In this document: positions 6,270-15,402 of the stretch, in pieces | Layout: every line of letters starts with the position of its first letter | How positions within the stretch are numbered: position 1 is the stretch's first letter | Source: Phenylobacterium sp. | GTDB taxonomy: Bacteria > Pseudomonadota > Alphaproteobacteria > Caulobacterales > Caulobacteraceae | Length of the DNA stretch: 64,000 bases | NCBI GenBank assembly: GCA_004799545.1 | Contig: SSMU01000014.1 | Location: forward strand, 248,001-312,000 | Reading direction: 5' to 3' | Translations under genes and position numbers: made by a program | The notes under the pieces: model-generated | The model's input: the letters and a program-made list of their open reading frames with translations, nothing else | Told to the model about the DNA's origin: nothing | Database searches by the model: none

Positions 6270-8630
6270 ATGACCGACTCCAAGCCGCAGGACCGGGCGC
6301 TGCAGCTCCTCGTGGAGTCGATCAGCGACTATGCGATCTACATGCTCGATCCCGAGGGCCGGGTCGTCACCTGGAACCTCGGCGCGGAACGGCTAAACGG
6401 CTATCGCTTCGAGGAGGTCGAGGACCAGTCGTTCGAGCGCTTCTTCACCCTCGAGGACCGGCGCGCGGGCCTGCCGCAACAGCTGCTCGAGCGCGCCCGC
6501 GCCGACGGGCGCGTGGAGAACGAAGGCTGGCGCATCCGCAAGGACGGGGCCCGCTTCTGGGCCTTGGCCACGTTGGAGGCGGTGCGCGACGACGACGGCG
6601 GCCTGATCGGCTTCGCCAAGGTCACCCGCGATACGACCGCCCAGCACGAGGCGCAACTGGCGCTGAGCGAGAGCGAACAGCGCTTCCGCCTGCTGGTCGA
6701 AGGCGTGTTCGACTACGCGATCTACATGCTCGACGTGACCGGGGTGATCACCAACTGGAACAAGGGCGCCGAGCGGATCAAGGGCTACCAGGCCGACGAG
6801 GTGATCGGCCGCCACTTCAGCATCTTCTACAGCCCCGAAGACCGCCAGGCGGGGCAGCCGGCCAAGGCCTTGAACACGGCCAGGGACGCTGGGCGCTACG
6901 AGGCGGAAGGCTGGCGCGTGCGCAACGACGGCACGCGGTTCTGGGCCTCGGTGGTGATCGACCCGATCTACGACGACAACGGCCAGCACATCGGCTTCGC
7001 GAAGATCACCCGCGACGTCAGCGAGCGCCGGGCCGCCGAGGTGGCGCTGGCCGACAGCGAGCGGCAGTTCCGCACCCTGGTCTCGGGGGTCATCGACTAT
7101 GCGCTCTACATGCTCGACCCGAACGGCGTGGTGACCAACTGGAACGCCGGCGCCCAGAACATCAAGCAGTACACCGCCCAGGAGATCGTCGGGCAGCACT
7201 TCTCGCGCTTCTACACCGAGGCTGACCGCGCCGCGGGCGTGCCGATACGGGCGCTGCAGACCGCCGCCGAGACCGGCCGCTACGAGGCCGAAGGCTGGCG
7301 GATGCGCAAGGACGGCACCCTGTTCTGGGCGAGCGTGGTGATGGACGCCATCCGCGACGAGCACGGCCGGCTGATCGGCTACGCCAAGATCACCCGCGAC
7401 ATCACCGAGAAGCGCAACGCCCAGCTGGAGCTGCAGCGGGCCCACGACCAGCTCACCCAGTCGCAGAAGATGGAGGCGCTCGGCCAGCTGACCGGCGGGG
7501 TGGCGCACGACTTCAACAACCTCCTGATGGTGGTGAGCGGCCAGGCGCAGCTGCTGCGCAGCCGGCTGTCCGACGATCCGCGGGCGGTGCGGGCGCTGGA
7601 CGCCATCGAGATGTCGACGCGGCGGGGCGAGGACCTGACCCGGCACCTGCTGTCGTTCGCCAAGCGCCAGCGCCTGCAGCCGGTGGCCGTGGCGCTGAAC
7701 GAGCGGGCGCACGGGCTGCGGGACCTGCTGGCCGCCAGCGCGCCGGCGAGCATCCAGGTGATCCTCGACTTCCCGGACAAGCTGTGGCCGGCGCAGGCCG
7801 ACGTGAGCGAGCTCGAGCTGGCGCTCTTGAACCTGACGGTCAACGCCCGCGACGCCATGCCCTCCGGCGGCGCGCTGAGCGTCGCGGCGGAGAACGTCAC
7901 CCTGCGCGGCGCGGCGGAGACCGACCTCAAGGGCGACTTCGTGGCGATCAGCGTCAGCGATTCCGGGGTCGGCATCCCGAGCGACATCCTGCCCCGGGTG
8001 TTCGACCCGTTCTTCACCACCAAGGACGTGAACAAGGGGACCGGGCTGGGCCTCTCGCAGGTCTATGGCTTCGCCCAGCAGTCGGGCGGGCGCGTGACGG
8101 TGAAGAGCGAGCTGGGCCGCGGAACCACCTTCGTCATCTACCTGCCCCGCGCACGGGCCGCGCCGAAGGCGGCCGTCCGCGCCGAGGTGGCGGCGGAGGC
8201 GGCGACGGGCGCCAACATCCTGGTCGTCGAGGACAATCCGGAGGTGGCCGAGGTGGCCGCCGGCATGCTGGAGCAGCTCGGCCACCGGGTGCGGGTGGTG
8301 AACAACGCGGCCGCCGCGGTCAAGGCGGTGAACGACGGCGATCGGCCCGACGTGGTGTTCAGCGATATCGTCATGGCCGGCGAGATGGACGGCGTCGACC
8401 TGGCCCGGCGATTGCGGCAGGACGCGCCGGAGGTCCCGGTGCTGCTGGCCACCGGCTACAGCCAGGCGGCCGAACGGATCGGCGACGAATTCCCCATCCT
8501 GCGCAAGCCCTACAAGATGGCCGACCTGAGCCGGGCGCTGTCCGTCCTGCTGGCCGCGGCGAAGGCCTCCGACGCGAAGCTGGTGCAGATCGACGTCGCG
8601 CGCCGCGCCAAGGCCAAGCGCGCGGAGTAG
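6270..8630 (+). CDS. Three-PAS hybrid sensor histidine kinase
   Basis: A 786-residue soluble kinase with no transmembrane segment. Three closely similar PAS units lie at about 8-125, 138-255 and 262-380, each with a DYA-(I/L)YMLD start and an RxDGxxFWA end. Then come a HisKA dimerisation helix (H413 in GGVAHDFNN), a HATPase domain with DSGVGIP and GTGLGLS, and a C-terminal receiver (about 647-765, phospho-acceptor D699). The His box and Asp are intact, so it should autophosphorylate and pass phosphate to its own receiver or the neighbouring regulator. The PAS units are probably cytosolic redox, light or ligand sensors; the ligand is unknown. Confidence 0.92.
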   Translation: MTDSKPQDRALQLLVESISDYAIYMLDPEGRVVTWNLGAERLNGYRFEEVEDQSFERFFTLEDRRAGLPQQLLERARADGRVENEGWRIRKDGARFWALATLEAVRDDDGGLIGFAKVTRDTTAQHEAQLALSESEQRFRLLVEGVFDYAIYMLDVTGVITNWNKGAERIKGYQADEVIGRHFSIFYSPEDRQAGQPAKALNTARDAGRYEAEGWRVRNDGTRFWASVVIDPIYDDNGQHIGFAKITRDVSERRAAEVALADSERQFRTLVSGVIDYALYMLDPNGVVTNWNAGAQNIKQYTAQEIVGQHFSRFYTEADRAAGVPIRALQTAAETGRYEAEGWRMRKDGTLFWASVVMDAIRDEHGRLIGYAKITRDITEKRNAQLELQRAHDQLTQSQKMEALGQLTGGVAHDFNNLLMVVSGQAQLLRSRLSDDPRAVRALDAIEMSTRRGEDLTRHLLSFAKRQRLQPVAVALNERAHGLRDLLAASAPASIQVILDFPDKLWPAQADVSELELALLNLTVNARDAMPSGGALSVAAENVTLRGAAETDLKGDFVAISVSDSGVGIPSDILPRVFDPFFTTKDVNKGTGLGLSQVYGFAQQSGGRVTVKSELGRGTTFVIYLPRARAAPKAAVRAEVAAEAATGANILVVEDNPEVAEVAAGMLEQLGHRVRVVNNAAAAVKAVNDGDRPDVVFSDIVMAGEMDGVDLARRLRQDAPEVPVLLATGYSQAAERIGDEFPILRKPYKMADLSRALSVLLAAAKASDAKLVQIDVARRAKAKRAE

Positions 8631-8643
8631 GGCGCGAAGGCGT

Positions 8644-9093
8644 CTAGGGCGCGAAGGCGGCGATCAGGGCTTGCAGCTCGGGCTCGTCGACCAGGCCGGC
8701 GGCAATGTCGGGGGCGACCCACATCTTTTCCCGCAGGTCCTTCTCCGGCCAGGACTTGCGTTCGCGGGTGGTCTCCAGGGCGTAGACGCCGACGGTCACC
8801 TGTTGGACGCGGCCGTCCTTGAGCAGCTTGTCGTAGCGGTAGTCGCCCAGCGGCGTGTCGCCGACCACGCCCTTGACGCCGGTCTCCTCGAAGGCCTCGC
8901 GGGCGGCGGCGGCGGCCGGCGCCTCGTCGGGCTTGCCCCAGCCCTTGGGGATGATCCAGCGGCGGGTCTCGCGCGAAGTGATCAGCAGGACCTCGACGCG
9001 ACCGTCCTCGGCCCGTCGCCAGGGTAGGGCGGCGAACTGCTCGCGGGGATTTTCGCCATCCCGGTCGCGGATCTTAAGGGCCGTGCTTTTCAA
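8644..9093 (-). CDS. Nudix hydrolase
   Basis: A 149-residue protein with a complete Nudix box, G-x5-E-x7-REAFEETG-x, beginning in KGWGKPDE near residue 50. The context (RRWIIPKGW before the box) resembles the diphosphoinositol-polyphosphate/diadenosine polyphosphate hydrolase branch, so hydrolysis of a nucleoside- or inositol-linked diphosphate is expected. The substrate is not determinable here. It is convergent with the hybrid kinase and follows the Na/Pi transporter gene on the same strand. Confidence 0.88.
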   Translation of the reverse strand: MKSTALKIRDRDGENPREQFAALPWRRAEDGRVEVLLITSRETRRWIIPKGWGKPDEAPAAAAAREAFEETGVKGVVGDTPLGDYRYDKLLKDGRVQQVTVGVYALETTRERKSWPEKDLREKMWVAPDIAAGLVDEPELQALIAAFAP

Positions 9094-9205
9094 CGCCTGG
9101 GCGCCTCCGACTCAAGGCTAACGCTGTAGCCGATTAGATCGGACAGCGGCCACCGCATACAAGGCGCGATTGCGCACAGGCGCGTGAGTTTGGCGCGTGA
9201 GACGC

Positions 9206-10855
9206 TCAGCCGGCCCGGCCGGCCGGCCGCAGGCGGGTGGACCGCAGGGCGCCGGACGCCTGCAGCAGCGGGTAGGCCGCGCCTTCCACCAGGTGCGAAT
9301 TGATCCGCTTCAGGTCGCGCAGGGCGTCGAGGTGGAGCGAGCTGGTCTCGACGGTCTCCGAGCGGCCCGACTGCAGCCGGCGGAAATGGGCGGCGACACC
9401 CTCGGACTCGATGGCCCGGAAGGCGTCCTTTTCCGCCACCAGCAGGCGGGCGGCGGTCTCGTCGCGGGAGACGAACAGGGCCGCGGCCAGGCGCAGGTTG
9501 GCGGAGAGGCGGTCGACCAGGGCGATCAGGTCGGCCTCGCCCTCGGCGGAGAAGGAGACGCCGCGCTGCAGCTTGCGCGCCGCGACCCCCAGCAGGTTGA
9601 GGTCCACCAGGTCGCCGGCGTGTTCCAGGTTGGTGGCGAAGGCCAGGATCTGGGCGAGGCGTTCGCTCTCCTGGGGCTTCAGGGTCTCCGGCGGCAGGGA
9701 GATCAGATAGGCCTTGATGGCGGCGTTCAGCTTGTCGAGCACGTCGTCGAGCCGGCGGACCGCCTCGATATGGCTGCGCGAGGACGTTGTGAGGGTCTCT
9801 CGCAGCCCGGCCAGCATGTCCTGCACGGTGTCGGCCATGCGCAGGGTCTCGCGAGCGGCCAGCGCCAGGGCCACCGCGGGGGTCTCGCGGGCCGCCGGGT
9901 CGAGGTGCTTGGGCTCGCCGGGGTCGACGGTGTCGGTCCGGGGCAGGAAGCGCTCCAGGGCCCGGGCGAAGGGCCGGACGAAGGGCAGGAAGACCAGGGC
10001 GATGGCCAGGTTGAACAGGGTGTGGAAGTCCGCCAGGGCGCGGGCCGGCGTGGGGCCGAGCCGCACCGCGTAGGTCGAGAGCTCCGAGAAGAAGGCGCCG
10101 GCCAGGGCCAGGCCCGCCAGCCGGGTCACCAGATTGCCGATCGGCAGCCGCCGGGCCGACAGGTCCGTGCCGCGCGCGCCCTCCAGCAGGGGATTGATCG
10201 CCGAGCCGAGGTTGGCGCCCAGCACAATGGCCAGGCCGGTCTCGAAGGGCGCCACGCCCTTGGTGACCAGCGACATGGCCAGCAGGACGGTGACGACGCT
10301 GGAATGCGCCGCCCAGGTGATCAGGGCGGCGAGCACGACGACCGCGGGGGTGTAGTCGCCGATCTGGGCCAAGAGGGCGTGGGCCCGCGGGTTGGCGACC
10401 ACCGGCTCCAGCAGCACCAGGAACTGGTGCAGGGCGGTGAGCACCAGGCCCAGGCCGATCAGCACGCGGCCGAAGTCGTGCGGGCGGTCCTGCGCCCGGC
10501 GCCACAGGAAGACCCCGGCCAGGATCATCAGCGGCGCCACGGCGACCACGTCGAAGGACAGCGCCTGGACCACCAGGGTGGTGCCGACGTTGGCCCCCAG
10601 CATGACGGCGAGCGCGGGGGCCAGCTGCACCAGCCCGCCCACCGAGAAGGCGGTGAGCATCAGCGCCGTGGCGGTGGAGCTCTGCACCGCGATGGTCACC
10701 GCCGCGCCGGCGCCGAAGGCGCTCAGCCGGTGACGGGTGGCGTGGTGCAGGAAGCTGTTGAGCTTAGGGCCGAAGGTGCGCTGCACGCCGGTCTCGACCA
10801 TGTGCACGCCCCATAGCAAGAGGGCGGCGAAGCCGGCGAGGTCGAGGATGATCAA
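9206..10855 (-). CDS. Na/Pi cotransporter family protein with PhoU-like domain
   Basis: A 549-residue membrane protein. The N-terminal half (about 1-310) has the two repeated Na/Pi motifs QSSTAT (58-63) and HSSVVT (about residue 184) and roughly 8-9 hydrophobic segments. The C-terminal 200 residues are helical, with two PhoU-like three-helix repeats. It probably imports or exports phosphate with sodium at the inner membrane, with PhoU-like regulation built in. The 250-nt upstream region contains strong inverted repeats. Confidence 0.9.
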   Translation of the reverse strand: MIILDLAGFAALLLWGVHMVETGVQRTFGPKLNSFLHHATRHRLSAFGAGAAVTIAVQSSTATALMLTAFSVGGLVQLAPALAVMLGANVGTTLVVQALSFDVVAVAPLMILAGVFLWRRAQDRPHDFGRVLIGLGLVLTALHQFLVLLEPVVANPRAHALLAQIGDYTPAVVVLAALITWAAHSSVVTVLLAMSLVTKGVAPFETGLAIVLGANLGSAINPLLEGARGTDLSARRLPIGNLVTRLAGLALAGAFFSELSTYAVRLGPTPARALADFHTLFNLAIALVFLPFVRPFARALERFLPRTDTVDPGEPKHLDPAARETPAVALALAARETLRMADTVQDMLAGLRETLTTSSRSHIEAVRRLDDVLDKLNAAIKAYLISLPPETLKPQESERLAQILAFATNLEHAGDLVDLNLLGVAARKLQRGVSFSAEGEADLIALVDRLSANLRLAAALFVSRDETAARLLVAEKDAFRAIESEGVAAHFRRLQSGRSETVETSSLHLDALRDLKRINSHLVEGAAYPLLQASGALRSTRLRPAGRAG

Positions 10856-10967
10856 CGACAGGTGGATGGCGCGCGTCCTCCGGAGCGGTGGCGGCGATTA
10901 GAGGACGCGTCGCGCCGCTTCGGCAAGGCGGTTGTCACATAGTGGAAGGGGGGGCGGAAAGAGAGAG

Positions 10968-11020
10968 GGATCGGCCCGGCCGCTGGAGAGAGGGGGCTCA
11001 TGGTAAAGCCGGGCCGATCC
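10968..11020. promoter_or_regulatory. 13-bp perfect inverted repeat upstream of the Na/Pi transporter
   Basis: GGATCGGCCCGGC (10968-10980) and its exact reverse complement (11008-11020) flank 27 nt. A second perfect pair, CCGTTCGG (11019-11026) and CCGAACGG (11053-11060), abuts it, so on minus-strand RNA two adjacent stems can form between the DUF885 stop and the transporter start. The stem encloses the start of a 21-codon reading frame. It could be a terminator for the upstream gene or an attenuator-like leader. Confidence 0.5.
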
Positions 11021-11108
11021 GTTCGGGGGCCGGTTGGGGGGGCGACCAGCCTCCGAACGGCCGATCAACTGGCCGTCGCTGTGTCGAGTTCCAGACCCTA
11101 TCGAATAA

Positions 11109-12983
11109 TCAGAGTCCGAGCTGTCCGCCGCCGGCGATCCACCGGTCGACCGCCCCGCCCAGCACGGTGAGCGGCACGGCGCCGGTCTCGACGATCAGGT
11201 CGTCGAAGCGCCTCAGGTCATAGCGGGGCCCAAGCGCCGCCTTGGCCTTGTCGCGCAGCCGGTTGATCTCGGTGTGGCCGACCTTGTAGCCGCAGGCCTG
11301 GCCGGGGGTTCCGCAGTAACGGTCGATCTCGCTGGTCATGGCGTTGCCGGTGCGACCGGTGGCGTCCACCGCCCACTTGATCGCCTGTTCGCGGGTCCAG
11401 CGCTTGGCGTGCAGGCCGGTGTCGACCACCAGGCGGACGGCGCGGAACTGCTGGCCCTGCAGGTAGCCGAGGCGGCCGGCCCAGTCGTCGTCGTACATGC
11501 CGATCTCGTCGCCGAGCTGCTCGGCATAGAGGGCATAGCCTTCGACATAGGCGTTGAAGCCGGAGATCAGCAGCCGGATCAGCGGCAGCTTGCCGGTCTC
11601 GGTGAGGTAGGCGCCCTGCCAGGCATGGCCCGGGATGCCCTCATGGAAGGTGAGGGTCGGCAGGGAGAACTTGGGCCAGTTCTGGGTGGTCTTCAGGTTG
11701 ATGTAGTAGATCGAGGGGCGCGAGCCGTCGATGGAGCCGGGGTTCATATAGCCCTGGCCGGCGCCGTCCTGGATCTCCACCGGCACGCGCTTCACGAGGA
11801 TGGGCGCCTTGAGCTTCAGGTCGAAGGCCTTGGAAAGGCGCGGGCGGACCGCGGCGATGATCCCGTTGAGGTAGGCGATCAGCTGGGCGCGGCCGGCGTC
11901 GGTGTCGGGGAACAGGAACTTCGGGTCCTTGCCGAGCGCGGCCATGCGTTCGCCGACCGAGCCCTGGGTCAGGCCCTGTTTCTTGAGCAGGCCGTCCATC
12001 CGCGCCTCGATGGCGCGGTTCTGCTCCAGACCCATCTGGTGGACCTGGTCGGCGGTGAGGCTGGTGGTGGTGCCGACCTTGAGCAGCCAGGCGTAATAGG
12101 CCTCGCCGTCGGAGAAGCGCCAGACGCCGGCGTCGTGGCCGGCGCGGCTCTGCAGCCCCTTCAGCGTCTCCAGCTGGCGGCCGAGCGCCGGATAGATCTC
12201 CTTTTCCACCAGCCACTCGGCGCGGCCGCCGTAGTCATGGGCGAGCTTCTTCTCCGCCGCGCGGCGGGCGAGCGAGAGGGTCAGGCGCGACTGGGCGGCG
12301 GGGACCTTCAGGAAGTCCTCCTGCTGGCCGATCGTGTTGGTCAGGATGAAGTCCGGCGGGATGACGCCCTTGTCGGCGTCGGCGGCCATCCGCTCGGTCT
12401 CGTGCGCCACCATGCGGGTCATCTCGTGCAGGCGCGAGAGATAGGCGTCGGCGTCCTCGGCGGTGGCGACCCCGTGCTGGGTGTCGAGGAACTCGGGCAG
12501 GAAGGAATAGGCGCCGGACTGCTGGCTGACCACGTAGGGCCCGGCGCTCTCGCCCATGGCGTCGGCCAGGGTGTTGGTCCCGAAGTCGAACGGCGTCGCA
12601 TCCACCCCGAGCTGCAGGGCGTAGGCGACCGTCTCCCGGTCGAGCCGCGCGCGGGGCGAGAGGCCGGCGGCGGGCGTGGCGGAGAGCGTGTTGAGCGCGT
12701 CGATGCAGAAGGCGACGTCCTGGCCGTGGGCGCTCAGCGAGCTCTCCGAGAGCTCGGACTTGAGGCCGGCCCGCGGGCCCTTGTCGAGGCCGTAGCTGGT
12801 CGCCAGCTCCGGCCAGCGGTCGAGCAGGGATTCGGCGAGCTGGCTGAGCCGGCCTTCGAGCACCGCGTCCGGCGTCGCCGGCGCGGCGGGCGGATGGGCG
12901 GCGGCATGGCGGGATTTCGGCGCGGCGGCGGCGAGGCCGGCGGCGGCGCCCGTGAGCATCAGGTGTCGGCGATCGAACGTCAT
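11109..12983 (-). CDS. DUF885 family (metallo)peptidase-like protein, exported
   Basis: A 624-residue protein starting with a twin-arginine-like signal (DRRHLMLTGAAAG) and an Ala-rich cleavage site, so it is probably periplasmic. The DUF885 core carries an HEGIPGH motif near residue 446, the HExxH-like zinc site of this M3/M32-related family. No proven substrate is known for most members; peptide or dipeptide hydrolysis is the usual guess. The gene stands alone on the minus strand, 93 nt from the radC-like stop. Confidence 0.88.
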   Translation of the reverse strand: MTFDRRHLMLTGAAAGLAAAAPKSRHAAAHPPAAPATPDAVLEGRLSQLAESLLDRWPELATSYGLDKGPRAGLKSELSESSLSAHGQDVAFCIDALNTLSATPAAGLSPRARLDRETVAYALQLGVDATPFDFGTNTLADAMGESAGPYVVSQQSGAYSFLPEFLDTQHGVATAEDADAYLSRLHEMTRMVAHETERMAADADKGVIPPDFILTNTIGQQEDFLKVPAAQSRLTLSLARRAAEKKLAHDYGGRAEWLVEKEIYPALGRQLETLKGLQSRAGHDAGVWRFSDGEAYYAWLLKVGTTTSLTADQVHQMGLEQNRAIEARMDGLLKKQGLTQGSVGERMAALGKDPKFLFPDTDAGRAQLIAYLNGIIAAVRPRLSKAFDLKLKAPILVKRVPVEIQDGAGQGYMNPGSIDGSRPSIYYINLKTTQNWPKFSLPTLTFHEGIPGHAWQGAYLTETGKLPLIRLLISGFNAYVEGYALYAEQLGDEIGMYDDDWAGRLGYLQGQQFRAVRLVVDTGLHAKRWTREQAIKWAVDATGRTGNAMTSEIDRYCGTPGQACGYKVGHTEINRLRDKAKAALGPRYDLRRFDDLIVETGAVPLTVLGGAVDRWIAGGGQLGL

Positions 12984-13075
12984 GGACGCGACCGTAGGCC
13001 GCGCCGAGCGCGCCCGGCAATACCGAGGCTGTGGACGGGGGGTCGGCCGACGGATCCAGCCGGCGCTCAGAGGGC

Positions 13076-13837
13076 CTAGATCAGGCCCAGGGCCTTGAAG
13101 CTGGCGACGCCGTCGCGGCCGACCACCAGATGGTCGTGGACGGCGATGCGCAGGGCCCGCGCGGCCTCGATCACCTGGCGGGTCATGTCCACGTCGGCGG
13201 CCGAGGGCGTGGGGTCGCCGGACGGATGGTTGTGCACCAGGATCACCGCGCTGGCCGAGAGCTCCAGCGCCCGCCGCACCACCTCGCGCGGATAGACCGG
13301 GGCGTGGTCGACCGTGCCGCGGTTCATCACCTCGTCGCCGATCAGCTGGTTCTTCTTGTCGAGGAAGAGGACGCGGAACTGCTCGCGCGCCTCGTGCGCC
13401 AGGCCGGCCTTCACATAGGCCAGCAGCGCCGACCAGGAGGAGATCACCGGGCGCCTGGCCACCGCCTCGCGGCCGGTGCGCAGGCCCGCCTCCTGTGTCA
13501 GCTTCAGGTCGAGGGCGACGGCGGCGCCGACGCCGGGCACGGCCTTCAGCGCCTCGAGGCTGGCGCCCAATACGCCGCCCAGCGAACCGAAGCGGGCGAT
13601 GAGCTGCTTGGCCAGCGGCTTGACGTCGCCGCGCGGGATGGCGCGGAACAGCATCAGCTCCAGCACCTCGTAGTCGGGCAGGGCGGCGAGGCCGCCGGCC
13701 AGCGCGCGGGCGCGCAGCCGGTCGCGGTGGCCGAGGTAGTGCGGCGCGGGCTCACGCCTGGGCTTCGCAGGCGCGGCGGCCGCCGCCCAGAGGTCGGGCT
13801 GGCCGGAGGCGTCCTCGACGGCGGGCGGGCGGTCCAT
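13076..13837 (-). CDS. radC: RadC/JAB-MPN domain protein
   Basis: A 253-residue protein with an N-terminal helix-hairpin-helix-like section (about 60-115) and a C-terminal JAB1/MPN metalloprotease fold. The fold carries the JAMM motif HNHPSG followed by D ([15 protein letters not shown], near residue 205). The family is named RadC, but a role in repair is doubtful and a nuclease or isopeptidase activity has not been settled. Length is normal for the long chromosomal form. The neighbours are housekeeping, with no mobile-element context. Confidence 0.9.
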   Translation of the reverse strand: MDRPPAVEDASGQPDLWAAAAAPAKPRREPAPHYLGHRDRLRARALAGGLAALPDYEVLELMLFRAIPRGDVKPLAKQLIARFGSLGGVLGASLEALKAVPGVGAAVALDLKLTQEAGLRTGREAVARRPVISSWSALLAYVKAGLAHEAREQFRVLFLDKKNQLIGDEVMNRGTVDHAPVYPREVVRRALELSASAVILVHNHPSGDPTPSAADVDMTRQVIEAARALRIAVHDHLVVGRDGVASFKALGLI

Positions 13838-13877
13838 GGGGCGGCAATGTTCCCCATGCGTTCCGATTTGTCCAGCC

Positions 13878-14396
13878 CTACTGCGGCGCGCTCATGCCCA
13901 TCTTGATGGTCATCCAGGTGACCAGGTCCCAGGCGTTGCGGATGGCGATCATCAGCTGGGCCAGGAGGCCGACGGCGACGATGCGGGCGGCCCAGTCCGG
14001 CGCCAGCCAGACCGCGACGGCGCCGGCCGCCAGCACCAGATAGGCTAAGAGCGGACAGGCGCCATAGCACCAGATGTCCGACCAGTGGGCGGCTTCGACG
14101 ACGCTCTTCAGCCGCACGATGATGCGGATGGCGCAGGCGAGGCCGAGCGCCGCGGCGAGCGACAGCACGACACCCAGGGTGGGGTCCGCCAAGCCCGGCG
14201 CGGCCAGGACCGCGCTGACCGAGAGCACGGCGGCCAGGTGGAAGACGATGGGGGTCATGTAGGCGGCGACGGCCCGCATGGTGGCCTCGGTGTCGGTCCG
14301 CTGGCTGCGCAGGGTGGAGACGATGAACAGCAGGCCGATCAGGCCGCCGGCGGCGCCGCCGATCAGCAGGTAGAAGGAGTCCCAGTGCTCGAACAC
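13878..14396 (-). CDS. Four-helix membrane protein of unknown function
   Basis: A 172-residue protein with five hydrophobic stretches, of which four are convincing membrane segments (about 8-28, 45-67, 75-95, 108-130, 135-160), Gly/Ala-rich throughout. The start is GTG 14396 with AAGAAGG upstream. I recognise no named family. It sits between the aminopeptidase and radC-like genes on the same strand; co-transcription with map (22-nt gap) is plausible. Confidence 0.75.
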   Translation of the reverse strand: MFEHWDSFYLLIGGAAGGLIGLLFIVSTLRSQRTDTEATMRAVAAYMTPIVFHLAAVLSVSAVLAAPGLADPTLGVVLSLAAALGLACAIRIIVRLKSVVEAAHWSDIWCYGACPLLAYLVLAAGAVAVWLAPDWAARIVAVGLLAQLMIAIRNAWDLVTWMTIKMGMSAPQ

Positions 14397-14417
14397 GCCC
14401 CCCGGCCCTTCTTAAGC

Positions 14418-15242
14418 CTAGGCGCCCTGCACCGGCGGCTTGAACAGGCCGGTCGGCGAGAGGGTGAAGACCTCATAGCCGGTCTCGGTGACGCCCACCG
14501 AGTGCTCGCACTGGGCCGAAAGCGACTTGTCGCGGGTGACCGCCGTCCAGCCGTCGGAGAGCAGCTTCACCGGATATTTGCCGAGGTTCACCATCGGCTC
14601 GATGGTGAAGAACATGCCGGGCCTGAGCAGCTCGCCGGAGCCGGGCTGGCCGAAGTGCAGGATGTTGGGGGCGTCGTGGAACACCCGGCCCAGGCCATGG
14701 CCGCAGAAGTCGCGCACCACCGAGCAGCGCATGGACTCCACATAGGACTGGATGGCGTAGCCGATGTCGCCGGTCCGCGCGCCGGGCTTCACGGCCGCCA
14801 GGCCGCGCTCCAGGGCCTCGTAGGTGACGTCGATCAGCCGCTTGGCGCGCGGCGCGACCTCGCCGACGCCGTACATGCGGCTGGTGTCGCCGTGCCAGCC
14901 GTCGACGATCACGGTGACGTCGATGTTGGCGATGTCGCCCTCGCGCAGGGTGCGCTCGCCGGGGATGCCGTGGCAGACGATGTGGTTGGGGCTGATACAG
15001 ACGGTCTTGGTGTAGCCGCGGTAGCCCAGGCAGGCGGGCAGGGCCCCATGGTCGAGGATGAACTCGCGGGCCAGGGTGTCGAGGTGGTCGGTGACCACGC
15101 CCGGGACCACGTGCGGGATCAGCATGTCGAGGCATTCGGCGGCCAGCTTGCCGGCTGCGCGCATGCCCTCGACATCGGCCTCGCCGTGGATCTTGATCTC
15201 ACCGGTGCGGTATTCGGCGTCCAGGATGTCGGTCGAAGACAT
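14418..15242 (-). CDS. map: Type I methionine aminopeptidase
   Basis: A 274-residue cytosolic enzyme that removes the initiator Met from nascent proteins. The five metal ligands are visible: Asp in IDVTVIVDGWHGD (two), His in CGHGLGRVFH, Glu in FFTIEPM, and Glu in QCEHSVGVTETG. Length and motif order are those of bacterial type I enzymes. Start ATG 15242 follows a TA-rich leader. Confidence 0.96.
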   Translation of the reverse strand: MSSTDILDAEYRTGEIKIHGEADVEGMRAAGKLAAECLDMLIPHVVPGVVTDHLDTLAREFILDHGALPACLGYRGYTKTVCISPNHIVCHGIPGERTLREGDIANIDVTVIVDGWHGDTSRMYGVGEVAPRAKRLIDVTYEALERGLAAVKPGARTGDIGYAIQSYVESMRCSVVRDFCGHGLGRVFHDAPNILHFGQPGSGELLRPGMFFTIEPMVNLGKYPVKLLSDGWTAVTRDKSLSAQCEHSVGVTETGYEVFTLSPTGLFKPPVQGA

Positions 15243-15402
15243 GATCTACTCGCGATCTGCTCTGGGCGCCGCCGCTCGCCGCGCCAGGATGCGCCGGACG
15301 GGCCGTTTCAGGGCCTATGTCGCAATGCTAGCACACAACTTCAACGTCCTCCGGCGTTGAGAGGGTAGGATGCGGCGTCGCCGCCGCCAACCGGAGGTCG
15401 AT

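Noticed and set aside
6393..8285. Long minus-strand open frame opposite the hybrid kinase (and similar ones at 9197-10816, 11274-13079, 25376-27097 and 39304-40950).
   Set aside because: Long antisense frames are normal in high-GC DNA; translations are His/Gln/Arg-rich without domains, while the opposite strand encodes recognisable proteins.
13076..13837. radC-like gene as a marker of a mobile element.
   Set aside because: This is the long chromosomal form with housekeeping neighbours; no integrase, phage or plasmid genes are close.
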